A DNA stretch of 64,000 nt from Metaruminococcus_A gallistercoris (GTDB lineage Bacteria > Bacillota > Clostridia > Oscillospirales > Ruminococcaceae). Shown here piece after piece: positions 20,862 to 29,621 of the stretch. The stretch is taken from contig CAJFNQ010000011.1 of the NCBI GenBank assembly GCA_904394975.1, positions 1 through 64,000 on the forward strand. Reading direction: 5' to 3'. The notes beneath the pieces were generated by a model. The model was not told where the DNA came from, did no database searches, and was given only the letters and a program-made list of their open reading frames with translations. Made by a program: the position numbers and the translations under genes. The stretch's first letter is position 1. Each line of letters starts with the position of its first letter.

Positions 20862-22208
20862 TTATTCCTGAGCGTTTACGCAATACTCTTGGAGGTCAGC
20901 CATAGCCTGTTCCGGAGTCTTAGTACCAGTTACAACAGCATTGATGGCGTTGTTCCACTCAGTACCAAACGCATTACCAAACGCCTCATCAAAGAACATC
21001 ATGGTGAGAGCGCCGTCTTCATTCATAAGATCAGTTACATACTGCATCTCAACAGGAGCAACGGACTTATCATACTCAACGTTAGTAATCGGAACTTTAC
21101 CAGCGATTTCAGCGGTAGCTTTCTGGAGATCATCACCGCTCATATGTTTCAGGAAGACGATGCACTCGTCATAGTGCTCACCGTCAACGCCCATAGCGAT
21201 GTTATCGGTCTTAGCCATCCATCTGTTCTGCTCGCCTTTACCACCCTCAACGGTCGGGAAGGAGAAGACGCCCATCTTATCAGCTACAGCTTCAGAACCT
21301 TCTTTATGGAAGTTACCGATGCACCAGGAACCCTGAACCAGCATAGCAGCCTGGCCGCTGGTTACATAAGCGGTAGCCATATCGTTCGCATCGCCAACTG
21401 CAGAAGACTGAACGTACTCTTTATCAAAGAGTTCTTTCGTCAGGGTAGCAGCCTGAACGAAGCAATCCTGATCGAAGGTGTAGCCTTCTTCACGATCTCT
21501 GATCTGCTCGATCGGCTCCATACCACCGATTCTCTGAGCAAGGTAAGAAGCGATCATCGCTACGCACCATGCGTCTTTTGCAGAAACAGCAAGCGGGATT
21601 TTGCCAACAGCTTTGATTTTCTCACAAGCAGCAAGGAAATCATCCCAAGTGTTGATATCGTCAGCATTTACGCCAGCTTCTTCGAAGATCTCGGTGTTGT
21701 AGAACACGCAAGCAAATGCGAGGTTAAGCGGCATAGCATAAATACCGTCTTTGTACTCGGTGTTAACGAAAGCACCGTCTACAAAGGAATCATACCATTC
21801 CTGATCTGCTTCCAGATAAGGTTTCAGGTCAACGTACTTACCAGCTTCAGCATACTCCCAGAGTTTCTTACCAGGAGCCTGGTAAACGAGGTCAGGCATG
21901 TCATTTGCAGAAGCAAATGCATTGATCTTGGTCTCGTACTGATCGGAAGGATAAACTTCCATGTTAACTTTTACGCCGCTCTCGCTGCTGTTCTCGTTGA
22001 ACGCATCGACTGCTTTGTAAAATTCTTCGACCATCAGGTCGGTGTTGGTTGCACGCTCAGCGTTGTAGGTAAGAGTAAGTTCAACAACTTCTTTACCGTC
22101 GCCGCTGTCGCTGCCGTCGCCGCTGCCGCCGCCGTTGTTACATGCTGTAAAAGCAGTTAACATCATAGCAGAAGCAGCTACGATAGCTAAAAGTTTTTTC
22201 GCTTTCAT
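20862..22208 (-). CDS. sugar ABC solute-binding lipoprotein 1
   Basis: 448 residues. Signal peptide and lipobox (LLAIVAASAMMLTAFTAC, cysteine ~23) followed by a Gly/Ser/Asp linker. The body is an extracellular CUT1 family 1 binding protein, with VFYNTEIFEEAGVNADDINT-WDDFLAACEKI and VTSGQAAMLVQGSWCIGNF. Likely ligand is a plant-derived oligosaccharide, judged from the GH43 and CE15 neighbours. It is a clear paralog of the gene at 22623-23975. Promoter TTTACA-17-TATAAT with an operator-like 12-mer upstream. Confidence 0.93.
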   Translation of the reverse strand: MKAKKLLAIVAASAMMLTAFTACNNGGGSGDGSDSGDGKEVVELTLTYNAERATNTDLMVEEFYKAVDAFNENSSESGVKVNMEVYPSDQYETKINAFASANDMPDLVYQAPGKKLWEYAEAGKYVDLKPYLEADQEWYDSFVDGAFVNTEYKDGIYAMPLNLAFACVFYNTEIFEEAGVNADDINTWDDFLAACEKIKAVGKIPLAVSAKDAWCVAMIASYLAQRIGGMEPIEQIRDREEGYTFDQDCFVQAATLTKELFDKEYVQSSAVGDANDMATAYVTSGQAAMLVQGSWCIGNFHKEGSEAVADKMGVFSFPTVEGGKGEQNRWMAKTDNIAMGVDGEHYDECIVFLKHMSGDDLQKATAEIAGKVPITNVEYDKSVAPVEMQYVTDLMNEDGALTMMFFDEAFGNAFGTEWNNAINAVVTGTKTPEQAMADLQEYCVNAQE

Positions 22209-22253
22209 AATTTGCCTCCTTGGATAATTTTTTGAGTAACTATCACAGTTTTT

Positions 22254-22282
22254 ATTATAATCAGCTTGGCTAGTTGTGTAAA
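22254..22282 (-). promoter_or_regulatory. promoter of binding protein 1
   Basis: Minus-strand TTTACA (22277-22282), 17 bp, TATAAT (22254-22259). Confidence 0.75.
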
Positions 22283-22294
22283 TCAGATAAAATT

Positions 22295-22306
22295 AACCTA
22301 ATGGTT
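22295..22306. promoter_or_regulatory. operator-like 12-mer upstream of binding protein 1
   Basis: AACCTAATGGTT, 12 bp upstream of the -35 box; a near palindrome. The related AACCAACTAGTT sits 11 bp upstream of the -35 of binding protein 2. This is the position expected for an AraC-type activator. Confidence 0.5.
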
Positions 22307-22450
22307 TAAATTTATAACATCCGGGACATAAAAAAATCACCAAATACCCCAAAAAACGTTTCAAAAAATTCATATTTCTCATTCGTTTTTCACAAGTCGC
22401 CTGCATTTATGCCTAATTTTTCAAGTTTTCGGTTCGAATTTTTCGCTACT

Positions 22451-22475
22451 TAATGGTTTTTATTTTTAACCATTA
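22451..22475. repeat. TAATGGTT/AACCATTA inverted repeat
   Basis: TAATGGTT (22451-22458) and AACCATTA (22468-22475) are perfect 8-bp arms with the same half-site as the operator at 22295. They lie 180-200 bp upstream of the promoter of binding protein 1. Otherwise the 22310-22570 spacer is AT-rich with no gene. Confidence 0.5.
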
Positions 22476-22573
22476 CATTAAAACGAACTATTATATATAA
22501 AAGCAACTCGATACAAATGCCTTGCGAACCATACTTTTTTTACTCGTTTCAATCGACTTTGTTTATAATACAC

Positions 22574-22602
22574 AAAAACCGGGCAGAGTCTCCTCTGCCC
22601 GG
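22574..22602 (-). terminator. terminator of binding protein 2
   Basis: CCGGGCAGAG-TCTC-CTCTGCCCGG with TTTTTG on the minus strand. Makes binding protein 2 a separate transcript. Confidence 0.9.
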
Positions 22603-22622
22603 CAAAACTGCAGTACTTATAA

Positions 22623-23975
22623 TTATTCTGCCTCTGATTCAGATCCTGCATCCATCTGAGTGGTTGCATAAGTCTGAAGGTCTTTGAACGCCTGCTCGGA
22701 AGTCTTGGTTCCAGCCATAATCGCATTCAAAGTATTGTTCCACTCGGTTCCAAGAGCATTGCCGAACCATTCATCAAAGAACATGAAACCACCGGTGGAG
22801 CTTTCCAGTTCTTTCGAAACGCTCTGAACCTCTGCCGGAGTTGCGCTCAGGTCAACTTCTACATCTGTGATCGGGATTTTACCCGCTTTCTGTGCAACGG
22901 ATACAGACTGGAATTCATCTGCAGTCAGATAACGCATCCATTCCAATACAGCTTCTTTATTTTCGCTGTCACTGGACATTGAAACGTTATCAGTTTTAAC
23001 CATCCACATATGGTCGTCGCCTTTGCCGCCTTCAACCTGCGGGAAAGTAAAGACGCCAACTTTACCAATAATTTCAGAACCTTCAGCGTTCAGCTGGCCG
23101 ATAACCCAAGAACCCTGACAAAGCATTGCAGCCTGGCCGCTGGTGAAGTATGCGGTTGCCTGGTCAGCAGAGTCACCAAGGCTGGAGCTCTGGATATAAC
23201 CTTTATCCAGCAGGTCTTTAGTCATTTCGCCGGCTTTAATAAAGCAATCCTGATCAAAGGTGTAACCTTCTTTGCGATCAGCGATCGCTTCCATCGGCTC
23301 GAGGCCGCCCATGCGCTGCGCAAGATACGCTGTAAACAGTGCGATGCACCATGCGGCGCTGGAAGAAGTAGCCATTGTAAGCGGAATTACGCCGGAATCT
23401 TTCAAAGACTGACAAGCAGCAAGGAAATCATCCCAGGTTTTAATGTCGCTCGCGTTTACGCCGGCATTTTCAAACAATTCAGTATTGTAGAATACGCAGC
23501 TCGCCGCATAGCTGATCGGGATCGCGTAAATCTCATCATCAAATGTAACCTGATCAAACGCACCATTGATGAAGCTGTCTTTCCATTCCTGATCCGCATC
23601 AAGATATTCATTCAATGCCTGCAGTTTACCAGCGTTCGCATAATCGCGGCATTTCTGGCCCGGTTGCTGCATCATGGCATCCGGCATAGTGTTGGAGGCT
23701 GCCATTGCATTGATTTTTGTCATGTACGTATCATTGGTGTAAACTTCCAGAGTGATCTCAATGTTTTTGTCGTTTTCCTCATTGAACCGATCTACGGCGA
23801 TCGCGACTTCCTGAATCATAACGTCATCAGTCGTGTTGGCGTCACCCCAGCTGGTAAATGAAATGTTTGTTTTTTCACCAGATGAGCCGGAGTCTCCGCT
23901 GTTGCTACAGCCGGCAAACACGGAAAACACCATGAGCGAAGAGAGTGCTAGAGCAATTGCTTTTTTGAATTTCAC
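22623..23975 (-). CDS. sugar ABC solute-binding lipoprotein 2
   Basis: 450 residues. Lipobox LMVFSVFAGC near residue 22, then the same family-1 binding fold as the gene at 20862. Long shared stretches include VFYNTELFENAGVNASDIKT-WDDFLAAC, EGYTFDQDCF and FTSGQAAMLCQGSW. It is its own transcription unit: own promoter, own terminator, no permease of its own. It probably delivers a related ligand to the single permease pair. Start is GTG 23975 with AGGAGG seven bases upstream. Confidence 0.92.
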   Translation of the reverse strand: MKFKKAIALALSSLMVFSVFAGCSNSGDSGSSGEKTNISFTSWGDANTTDDVMIQEVAIAVDRFNEENDKNIEITLEVYTNDTYMTKINAMAASNTMPDAMMQQPGQKCRDYANAGKLQALNEYLDADQEWKDSFINGAFDQVTFDDEIYAIPISYAASCVFYNTELFENAGVNASDIKTWDDFLAACQSLKDSGVIPLTMATSSSAAWCIALFTAYLAQRMGGLEPMEAIADRKEGYTFDQDCFIKAGEMTKDLLDKGYIQSSSLGDSADQATAYFTSGQAAMLCQGSWVIGQLNAEGSEIIGKVGVFTFPQVEGGKGDDHMWMVKTDNVSMSSDSENKEAVLEWMRYLTADEFQSVSVAQKAGKIPITDVEVDLSATPAEVQSVSKELESSTGGFMFFDEWFGNALGTEWNNTLNAIMAGTKTSEQAFKDLQTYATTQMDAGSESEAE

Positions 23976-24031
23976 AGAATTTCCTCCTTTGCATCAATGT
24001 ATAATCGTTATGATGTACGTATCATAATTCT

Positions 24032-24082
24032 ATTGTATTGATTTTCAACTCACTGTAAATCGAAATTTTAAACCAACTAGTT
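24032..24082 (-). promoter_or_regulatory. promoter and operator-like site of binding protein 2
   Basis: Minus-strand TTTACA (24054-24059), 16 bp, TACAAT (24032-24037). AACCAACTAGTT at 24071-24082 lies 11 bp upstream of the -35. Confidence 0.6.
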
Positions 24083-24196
24083 TGCGTTATTGACATGTTG
24101 TGTATTTTTTTTAAAAAATGTTGCCTATTTTTTATATATATTGCAAATGAATTCACGAAATGATTGTAATTATTAATTAATTCGTTAAAAATAAAA

Positions 24197-24234
24197 CAAA
24201 AAAGAGAGGGAAGAATGCTCTTCCCTCTCTTTTT
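24197..24234 (-). terminator. terminator of the GH43 gene
   Basis: AAAAAAGAGAGGGAAGA-loop-TCTTCCCTCTCTTTTTT, touching the stop codon of the GH43 gene. Confidence 0.9.
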
Positions 24235-25799
24235 TATTCATCCCGGCCGGTATATTCAAAATAATCAAAGTCTGCATAATTATCGGACGCAGAACCATTG
24301 CTGCTGGTATACATGCCCATGCAGTTTCCGACAAATCCGCCGGCAACGTCAGTGGACAGGATGCGGGCATCCGCTCCATCAAGCAGCAACTGTTCCTTCG
24401 CCGCGGTCTCCCCGTAGTAAAAACGCAGTTCCTGACCGTTCTGCTGGATGTGCAGATACATACGCTCTGCCGCGAACGGCTTTTCAGCCAGTACGCTTTC
24501 CTCACCCGCCTCGCATTTTACTACGCGAACAACCGTACTGCCGTTCGTCATGCCGTATTCCAAACGATACTGATAGGTGTCGCTCTGAATAATCGCCATA
24601 CCGGCAACTTCATTGTCACCCGCCGGTTTAAACTCAAGCGCGGTCCGCGCCGAAAAATCAATGTGCTGCTGGCGCAGGCAGACAAAAGAAGGTGCGCACG
24701 GATCGGTCAGTTTTTCCGGAATGGTATGAAGCCGCAGATAACCTTTCCGTTCGGTTACCGAAACAACGCCGTCAGCCACATTGCGCAAAGTGAGCCATTT
24801 ATCGTCCAGAACAGCATCATCAAAATGGTCACAGGCAGGTTTGTCCGGATAAATGGTTTCCGGCAGATTCGGCACCTTATGGTATTTTTCCACCAGACCA
24901 ACGCCGCGGTTGACGATCAGCCAGCCGTTCTCCCACTCAACAGGCACTAAAAACGTTTCCCGGCCCAAGTTGCGGTAATATCCGCCGTAGGTGCGGGAGC
25001 CGAGCAGTACCATATACCACTGGCCGTCCGGTGTATCCACAAGGTCGCCGTGACCGACGTTGACAATCGGGTAATCCAGCCCGAGGTGCCGATGGGTGAG
25101 TACCGGGTTTGCGGGATTGCCCTCATACGGACCTGTAATCTCCTTGCTGCGCGCCATGGTGACCGAATGGTTGTGTTCTGTGCCGCCTTCCGCAATCATC
25201 AGGTAATAATAACCATCCTTTTTATAAAGATGCGGACCTTCCGGCCAGACGGCGTTTTTCAAAGCGCCTTCCCACAGTACGTGAACATCGCCCACAAGTT
25301 TTAATGTATCCAGATCAAATTCCTGCATCCAGATCTGATTGTCGCCGAAATAGCGGGAATCCTCTTTCTTCTGACGAGTACCGATGTAGTACGCCTTTCC
25401 GTCGTCATCAAAAAACAGGGAGGGGTCAATGTCCGGCGCCCCTTCGAAGAAGTGCGGCTCGCTCCACGGGCCGGCGGGATCTTTGGCGGTAACGACAAAG
25501 TTGCCGCCCGCGCCTACATTTGTTGTAATAAGGTAAAAGGTTCCGTTATGATAACGCAGGGTCGGCGCATAAATACCGCCGGAATGGTGCTGAGTGCCGA
25601 ACTCCGCCTGCGAACGACGGTTGAGCACATTACCGATTTGCTCCCAGTGGACAAGATCGCGGCTGTGGAAGATCGGCACACCCGGAAAATAAACAAAGCT
25701 TGATGTGACCAGGTAAAAATCCTCACCCACGCGGCAGACGGACGGATCCGGATAAAAGCCGGGCAGGATGGGGTTTTGATACATTTTTTCTTTTGACAA
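24234..25799 (-). CDS. GH43 glycoside hydrolase (beta-xylosidase / alpha-L-arabinofuranosidase)
   Basis: 521 residues. The five-bladed propeller starts with NPILPGFYPDPSVCRVGEDF, carrying the catalytic base Asp (PDPS). The second acid is in the DIDPSLFFDDDG strand and the general acid region is WPEGPHLYKKDGYYYLMIAE. The C-terminal ~190 residues form the beta-sandwich domain found in xylosidase-type GH43. There is no signal peptide, so it acts in the cytoplasm on imported xylo- or arabino-oligosaccharides. TTG 25799 sits six bases after GGAGGG and is preferred; ATG 25784 is further away. Confidence 0.92.
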   Translation of the reverse strand: MSKEKMYQNPILPGFYPDPSVCRVGEDFYLVTSSFVYFPGVPIFHSRDLVHWEQIGNVLNRRSQAEFGTQHHSGGIYAPTLRYHNGTFYLITTNVGAGGNFVVTAKDPAGPWSEPHFFEGAPDIDPSLFFDDDGKAYYIGTRQKKEDSRYFGDNQIWMQEFDLDTLKLVGDVHVLWEGALKNAVWPEGPHLYKKDGYYYLMIAEGGTEHNHSVTMARSKEITGPYEGNPANPVLTHRHLGLDYPIVNVGHGDLVDTPDGQWYMVLLGSRTYGGYYRNLGRETFLVPVEWENGWLIVNRGVGLVEKYHKVPNLPETIYPDKPACDHFDDAVLDDKWLTLRNVADGVVSVTERKGYLRLHTIPEKLTDPCAPSFVCLRQQHIDFSARTALEFKPAGDNEVAGMAIIQSDTYQYRLEYGMTNGSTVVRVVKCEAGEESVLAEKPFAAERMYLHIQQNGQELRFYYGETAAKEQLLLDGADARILSTDVAGGFVGNCMGMYTSSNGSASDNYADFDYFEYTGRDE

Positions 25800-25937
25800 G
25801 GAAATCCCTCCCATAAAAACAAAACATTTACTTGAATGATACCATTGAATCCCATGTCCGTCAATGCGGCCGGATTGTCTTTTTCAAAAAACGGGTGTAA
25901 AATATGGTTGTATTTTGTAAAAAGGGAGGATGCTCGG

Positions 25938-26438
25938 ATGGAATTTGTCACCCACACGCTGGAACCGGTGTACGACGAACGGTCGAAGATTTTAATTCTG
26001 GGCAGCATCCCATCCCCGAAATCCCGGCAGAATGGCTTTTACTACGGACACCCGCAAAACCGTTTCTGGCCGCTTCTCGCCAACCTGCTGCATGAGCCCT
26101 GCCCATCCTCCAACGAAGAGAAAAAAGCACTCGTGCTCCGCCACCGCATTGCTTTGTGGGATGTGCTGGCGAGCTGTGAAATCCGCGGCGCGGACGACAC
26201 CAGCATCACCAAGCCGGTCGCCAACGACATTGCAGGTCTTCTCGCCCGCTGTCCGGTGCAAAAAATATTTACAACCGGCAAAAAAGCGACAGATTTATAC
26301 AAAAAGTATTGCAAATCGACCGCTGGATTGCCCAGTATTTACCTGCCTTCCACCAGTCCAGCCAATCAGGGGCGGTTTCCCATGAGCCGTCTTGTGGAAG
26401 AATGGCAGCCGGTCATCGACGCATTACAAAAACCATAA
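25938..26438 (+). CDS. DNA-deoxyinosine/uracil glycosylase (HDG type)
   Basis: 166 residues of the UDG superfamily, family 6 (hypoxanthine-DNA glycosylase). ILGSIPSPKSRQNGFYYGHPQNRFW carries the SxxS-region and the family motif YGHPxNxFW. ALWDVLASCEIRGADDTSI follows, and LPSTSPAN near the C-terminus is the second active-site loop. It removes deaminated adenine or cytosine bases from DNA. ATG 25938 has AGGGAGG; the frame open from 25836 has no site. Followed 27 bp later by the DinB-like gene. Confidence 0.85.
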   Translation: MEFVTHTLEPVYDERSKILILGSIPSPKSRQNGFYYGHPQNRFWPLLANLLHEPCPSSNEEKKALVLRHRIALWDVLASCEIRGADDTSITKPVANDIAGLLARCPVQKIFTTGKKATDLYKKYCKSTAGLPSIYLPSTSPANQGRFPMSRLVEEWQPVIDALQKP

Positions 26439-26465
26439 AACCAGAAACAAAAAAGGAGGGACCTT

Positions 26466-26978
26466 ATGCGCGAACCATTTACCACCTTGATCGTAAAACA
26501 GATGAACGTCACCTTTTGCAACCTTCAAATCGCTCTCTCCACCGCACGGCTGGAGGATGAATTTTCCGGTGTTCCTCTCTGGAGGATCTTCTGCCACATT
26601 CTCGCTGAATTGGACAGCCGTTTCACCGTTTCCGATGTAACAAAACGCATGCCCGGTTTTCTTCGAGCAGATATGTGCGACCTGTCTGTCCCCTATCAAG
26701 GAAAACCGCTTTCCAAAGATCAGCTGGTGGAATATTATTCGGATGTAAAAGCCCGTGTCTTCCTTTATTTCAATGAGCTTGACGATGACAAGCTGCTGCA
26801 GCGGCCGATTCTTCACGCGCCGACAAGACTGGAAGAAATTCTCCGGGAGCAGCAGACCCTCAGCTGCCAGATTGGGCGGATCAACGCATTCACCGAACTG
26901 AGCCTTCATAAAAAGCCGGTATTTATTGAACGGGAAGAGGATTACCCCACCGACCACAACTTTTTTGAAACGCTCTGA
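26466..26978 (+). CDS. DinB-superfamily-like protein
   Basis: 170 residues, mostly helical, consistent with a four-helix DinB/YfiT-like bundle: FTTLIVKQMNVTFCNLQIAL, VPLWRIFCHILAELDSRFTV, EILREQQTLSCQIGRINAF. The usual three metal-binding histidines are only partly visible (one in CHILAEL), so it may be a non-metal relative. AAAGGAGGG before ATG 26466. Likely cotranscribed with the glycosylase. Confidence 0.55.
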   Translation: MREPFTTLIVKQMNVTFCNLQIALSTARLEDEFSGVPLWRIFCHILAELDSRFTVSDVTKRMPGFLRADMCDLSVPYQGKPLSKDQLVEYYSDVKARVFLYFNELDDDKLLQRPILHAPTRLEEILREQQTLSCQIGRINAFTELSLHKKPVFIEREEDYPTDHNFFETL

Positions 26979-27035
26979 CGGCATGGAGCAGATATAACAG
27001 CAAAAATCATGCCTGAAAAAATGCAATAAAAAAAT

Positions 27036-27077
27036 AAAAAGTCCGGAAGCGGTATGGCTTCCGGGCTTTTTTGTTTT
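27036..27077 (+). terminator. terminator after the DinB-like gene
   Basis: AGTCCGGAAGC-loop-GCTTCCGGGCTTTTTTG. Confidence 0.85.
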
Positions 27078-27166
27078 ATAAAAGAATGAGTATCACCCGC
27101 CGAGGAGCGAAACGTATCTTCGCATTTTGTCAGCCCGCATACAGCCGCTCCCCTTGCCTGTTCACA

Positions 27167-28042
27167 CTAAAACGGTTTTAAACTGGTCAACTCCCGGTAA
27201 CGCCGGGGAGAAACCTGATAACGGGACTTAAACACCCGGGAAAAATAGGACGGGTCAGAAAAACCGCAGAGCGCGGCAATGTTTGAAACCGGCGCGTCAG
27301 TATACGCAAGTTCATGCAGCGCGCGGGACATCCGCAATTCGGTCAGATGTTCCAGCGGGGTCTCCCGGCAGTAACGGCGGAACAGCCGCTCCAGATGACG
27401 CGGAGAGACCGAAAGGGATTCCGCAAGCCCTGCAAGGGTGATATCCGCAGACAGATTCTTTTCCATGTAATGGTACGCCGCGGCAATCAGACCGAGATTC
27501 TGTGAAACAGTTGATTCGGTCTGCTCGTATTTGGTGGACAGAAAAGCGACCACGGTTTGAAAGAGAAGCTTTACAACCGCTTCGTATCCATCTGCCCGCT
27601 GTTCCGCCTGACGGATGACCGCCTGCGCCATACTGACAACGAACTCCACATCCGGTACGCCCAGTTTCAGCATACCTACCGTATTTCCCTTTTCACGCAG
27701 ACGCGGAGCCATGACAAACAACGGCGCAAAGCCGGGCAGCTGCCAGAGTTCCTCCCGGTCAAATAACAGATTTTTTTCGCTGAAGCTGAAATTGATGATG
27801 CGCAGATCGTTCACCCGCTCAAAACCATGTACCTGATCTCCGCCGATGACGAACACATCTCCCGCGGTGATCTCAAACGCCTGATCTCCCACAACATGCT
27901 CCGCTGTACCGCCCAACACCACGACCACCTCTGAAAAGGTGTGTGAGTGTCTGGAAAAGTCTTCGGAAAGCTCTACAAATTGTACTTTTAACTGGTAGAA
28001 GGACATATCTTCCAGAAAATCGTCCTCAAAGCGGTGTACCAT
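27167..28042 (-). CDS. AraC-family transcriptional regulator
   Basis: 291 residues. The N-terminal cupin sensor reads SHTFSEVVVVLGGTAEHVVG...GDVFVIGGDQVHGFE. The C-terminal double helix-turn-helix reads ITLAGLAESLSVSPRHLERLFRR then ISNIAALCGFSDPSYFSRVFK. Typical of sugar-responsive activators. It is divergent from the URO-D-like gene and lies within the hemicellulose region. It is the best local candidate to bind the 12-mers upstream of the two binding-protein genes. Confidence 0.92.
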   Translation of the reverse strand: MVHRFEDDFLEDMSFYQLKVQFVELSEDFSRHSHTFSEVVVVLGGTAEHVVGDQAFEITAGDVFVIGGDQVHGFERVNDLRIINFSFSEKNLLFDREELWQLPGFAPLFVMAPRLREKGNTVGMLKLGVPDVEFVVSMAQAVIRQAEQRADGYEAVVKLLFQTVVAFLSTKYEQTESTVSQNLGLIAAAYHYMEKNLSADITLAGLAESLSVSPRHLERLFRRYCRETPLEHLTELRMSRALHELAYTDAPVSNIAALCGFSDPSYFSRVFKSRYQVSPRRYRELTSLKPF

Positions 28043-28148
28043 GTCGCAATTCTCCTATTTTTCGTCTGAAAAATCAATGTATTTTTAAGCTGATTTCGTT
28101 ATAATCATACCATCAAAGCCAGTTCAAACGCAACAGGGAGGGAATATC

Positions 28149-29234
28149 ATGTATTACAAAAACGACTGGGAGCAGGCCAAAAAAAGAATGGAAGCGTTCT
28201 GGAACCTGGAAATGGCCGACCGCTGCTGTGTAGCGGCCACAGGCTTAAAAAACGGAAAACGCTATAAGGCGTTCCCTTTTCCCGAAAAACCGGAAGACCG
28301 TGTCCGCTACTGGACCGATCCGGAGTGGATCATCGAGCGGAGCAGGGACCAGTTTGAAAACACCTGGTACGGAGGTGAAGCCTTCCCACAAATCTTTTTA
28401 AACCTCGGCCCTTCCGGATTGGCAGGGTATTTTAACGGGATTAAAACAGGTTACGAGCCCACCTCCATCTGGTTTTTCCCAAGCGATGAGGTTTCCATGG
28501 AAGATCCGGAAACGCTCATCTTTAACAAACAAAGTTTTCTTTACCAAAAAACGCTGGAACTCACCCGTGCGTTCTGTGAGGACAGCAAAGGCGACTATTT
28601 TGTTTCCATGCCGGATATTTCCGGCAACCTTGACACACTCGCTCACCTCATTGGCAGCGACAACCTGCTCATGCAGTTTATCATGGACCCGGACTGGGTG
28701 CACGCCGGCCTTGCCAAAACGCTGGAGGCGTGGAAAACCACCACCGACGAGTGCTACGATCTCTTCCGGGAAAACAACGACGGCGGTTCAACCATCGGCT
28801 GGCTGGGCATCTGGGGGCCAGGGAAATTCTCACAGATGCAATGTGACCTTTCGGTCATGATCTCCCACGCCATGTTCGAAGAATTCGCCCTGCCGGAAAT
28901 CAAGGCACAGGCGGCGCATCTTGACAAAGCGCTCTACCACTTTGATGGAATCGAACAGTGCGCTCACCTGGATTCACTTCTGGCAATTGACGACCTGGAT
29001 GTCATCCAGTGGACCTGCGTAGACGGTCAGCCCTCCCCGCTGGAGTTTTTACCGGAGCTGAAAAAGATTCAACAAGCAGGCAAGCGGCTGTTGATTCACC
29101 AAAATGATATTAAAATCTTTGAAGGGCTGCTCAAAGAACTTTCCTCCAAAGGGCTTTACCTGTACGGCATGTTTGAAACCGAGGACGAGGCAAGAGAACT
29201 GGTCCATTTGGCCGAACGGTATTCCCACGAATAA
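28149..29234 (+). CDS. uroporphyrinogen decarboxylase (URO-D) family protein
   Basis: 361 residues of URO-D/MtbA-like TIM-barrel type: the C-terminal HFDGIEQCAHLDSLLAIDDL, DVIQWTCVDGQPSP and RLLIHQNDIKIFEGLLKELS repeats match this superfamily. True heme-pathway HemE motifs at the N-terminus (RxPxWxMRQAG) are absent. A heme role is therefore unlikely. Relatives are found in carbohydrate-utilisation and methyltransfer clusters. GGGAGG before ATG 28149. Divergent from the AraC regulator. Confidence 0.75.
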   Translation: MYYKNDWEQAKKRMEAFWNLEMADRCCVAATGLKNGKRYKAFPFPEKPEDRVRYWTDPEWIIERSRDQFENTWYGGEAFPQIFLNLGPSGLAGYFNGIKTGYEPTSIWFFPSDEVSMEDPETLIFNKQSFLYQKTLELTRAFCEDSKGDYFVSMPDISGNLDTLAHLIGSDNLLMQFIMDPDWVHAGLAKTLEAWKTTTDECYDLFRENNDGGSTIGWLGIWGPGKFSQMQCDLSVMISHAMFEEFALPEIKAQAAHLDKALYHFDGIEQCAHLDSLLAIDDLDVIQWTCVDGQPSPLEFLPELKKIQQAGKRLLIHQNDIKIFEGLLKELSSKGLYLYGMFETEDEARELVHLAERYSHE

Positions 29235-29252
29235 TCCAGCACACCAATATCA

Positions 29253-29290
29253 AACCGTCCGCATACAACGCGGGCGGTTTTCGTTTTAAT
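29253..29290 (+). terminator. terminator of the URO-D-like gene
   Basis: CCGTCCGC-7-GCGGGCGGTTTTCGTTTT. The rest of the 29235-29621 spacer holds the next promoter and no gene. Confidence 0.75.
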
Positions 29291-29534
29291 CGCAGGATAT
29301 TTACAAAAGACATTCCCCACCAAAGCACGCATTCTGCTGAAAATCTTTTCGCAGGCAACAGCCTGTATAGCCCAACTTTCAAAAACAGCCGGACAGAACA
29401 ACAACCGCTTACGGTTTTAACAAGCGACGCTGCTTTTCCCATCAATAAAAAACATAAAAATAAGCACTTTTCTGCTTTCGGCCGGTTGCCTGCTGTTATA
29501 TCCGTTCACAACCTCTTTGCCGCTCAGGCAGTAC

Positions 29535-29564
29535 TTGACGCGCCGCACCGCCTGGGCGTATAGT
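29535..29564 (+). promoter_or_regulatory. promoter of the CE15-like esterase
   Basis: TTGACG (29535-29540), 18 bp, TATAGT (29559-29564). Confidence 0.6.
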
Positions 29565-29621
29565 AAAGAGGTAATGAGCATTCAAACACAGCAAACATCC
29601 TAAAACAAAAGGAGCGAAACT

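Noticed and set aside
20889..22160. A 423-codon rightward frame opposite binding protein 1
   Set aside because: Mirror frame of a conserved lipoprotein gene; no start signal.
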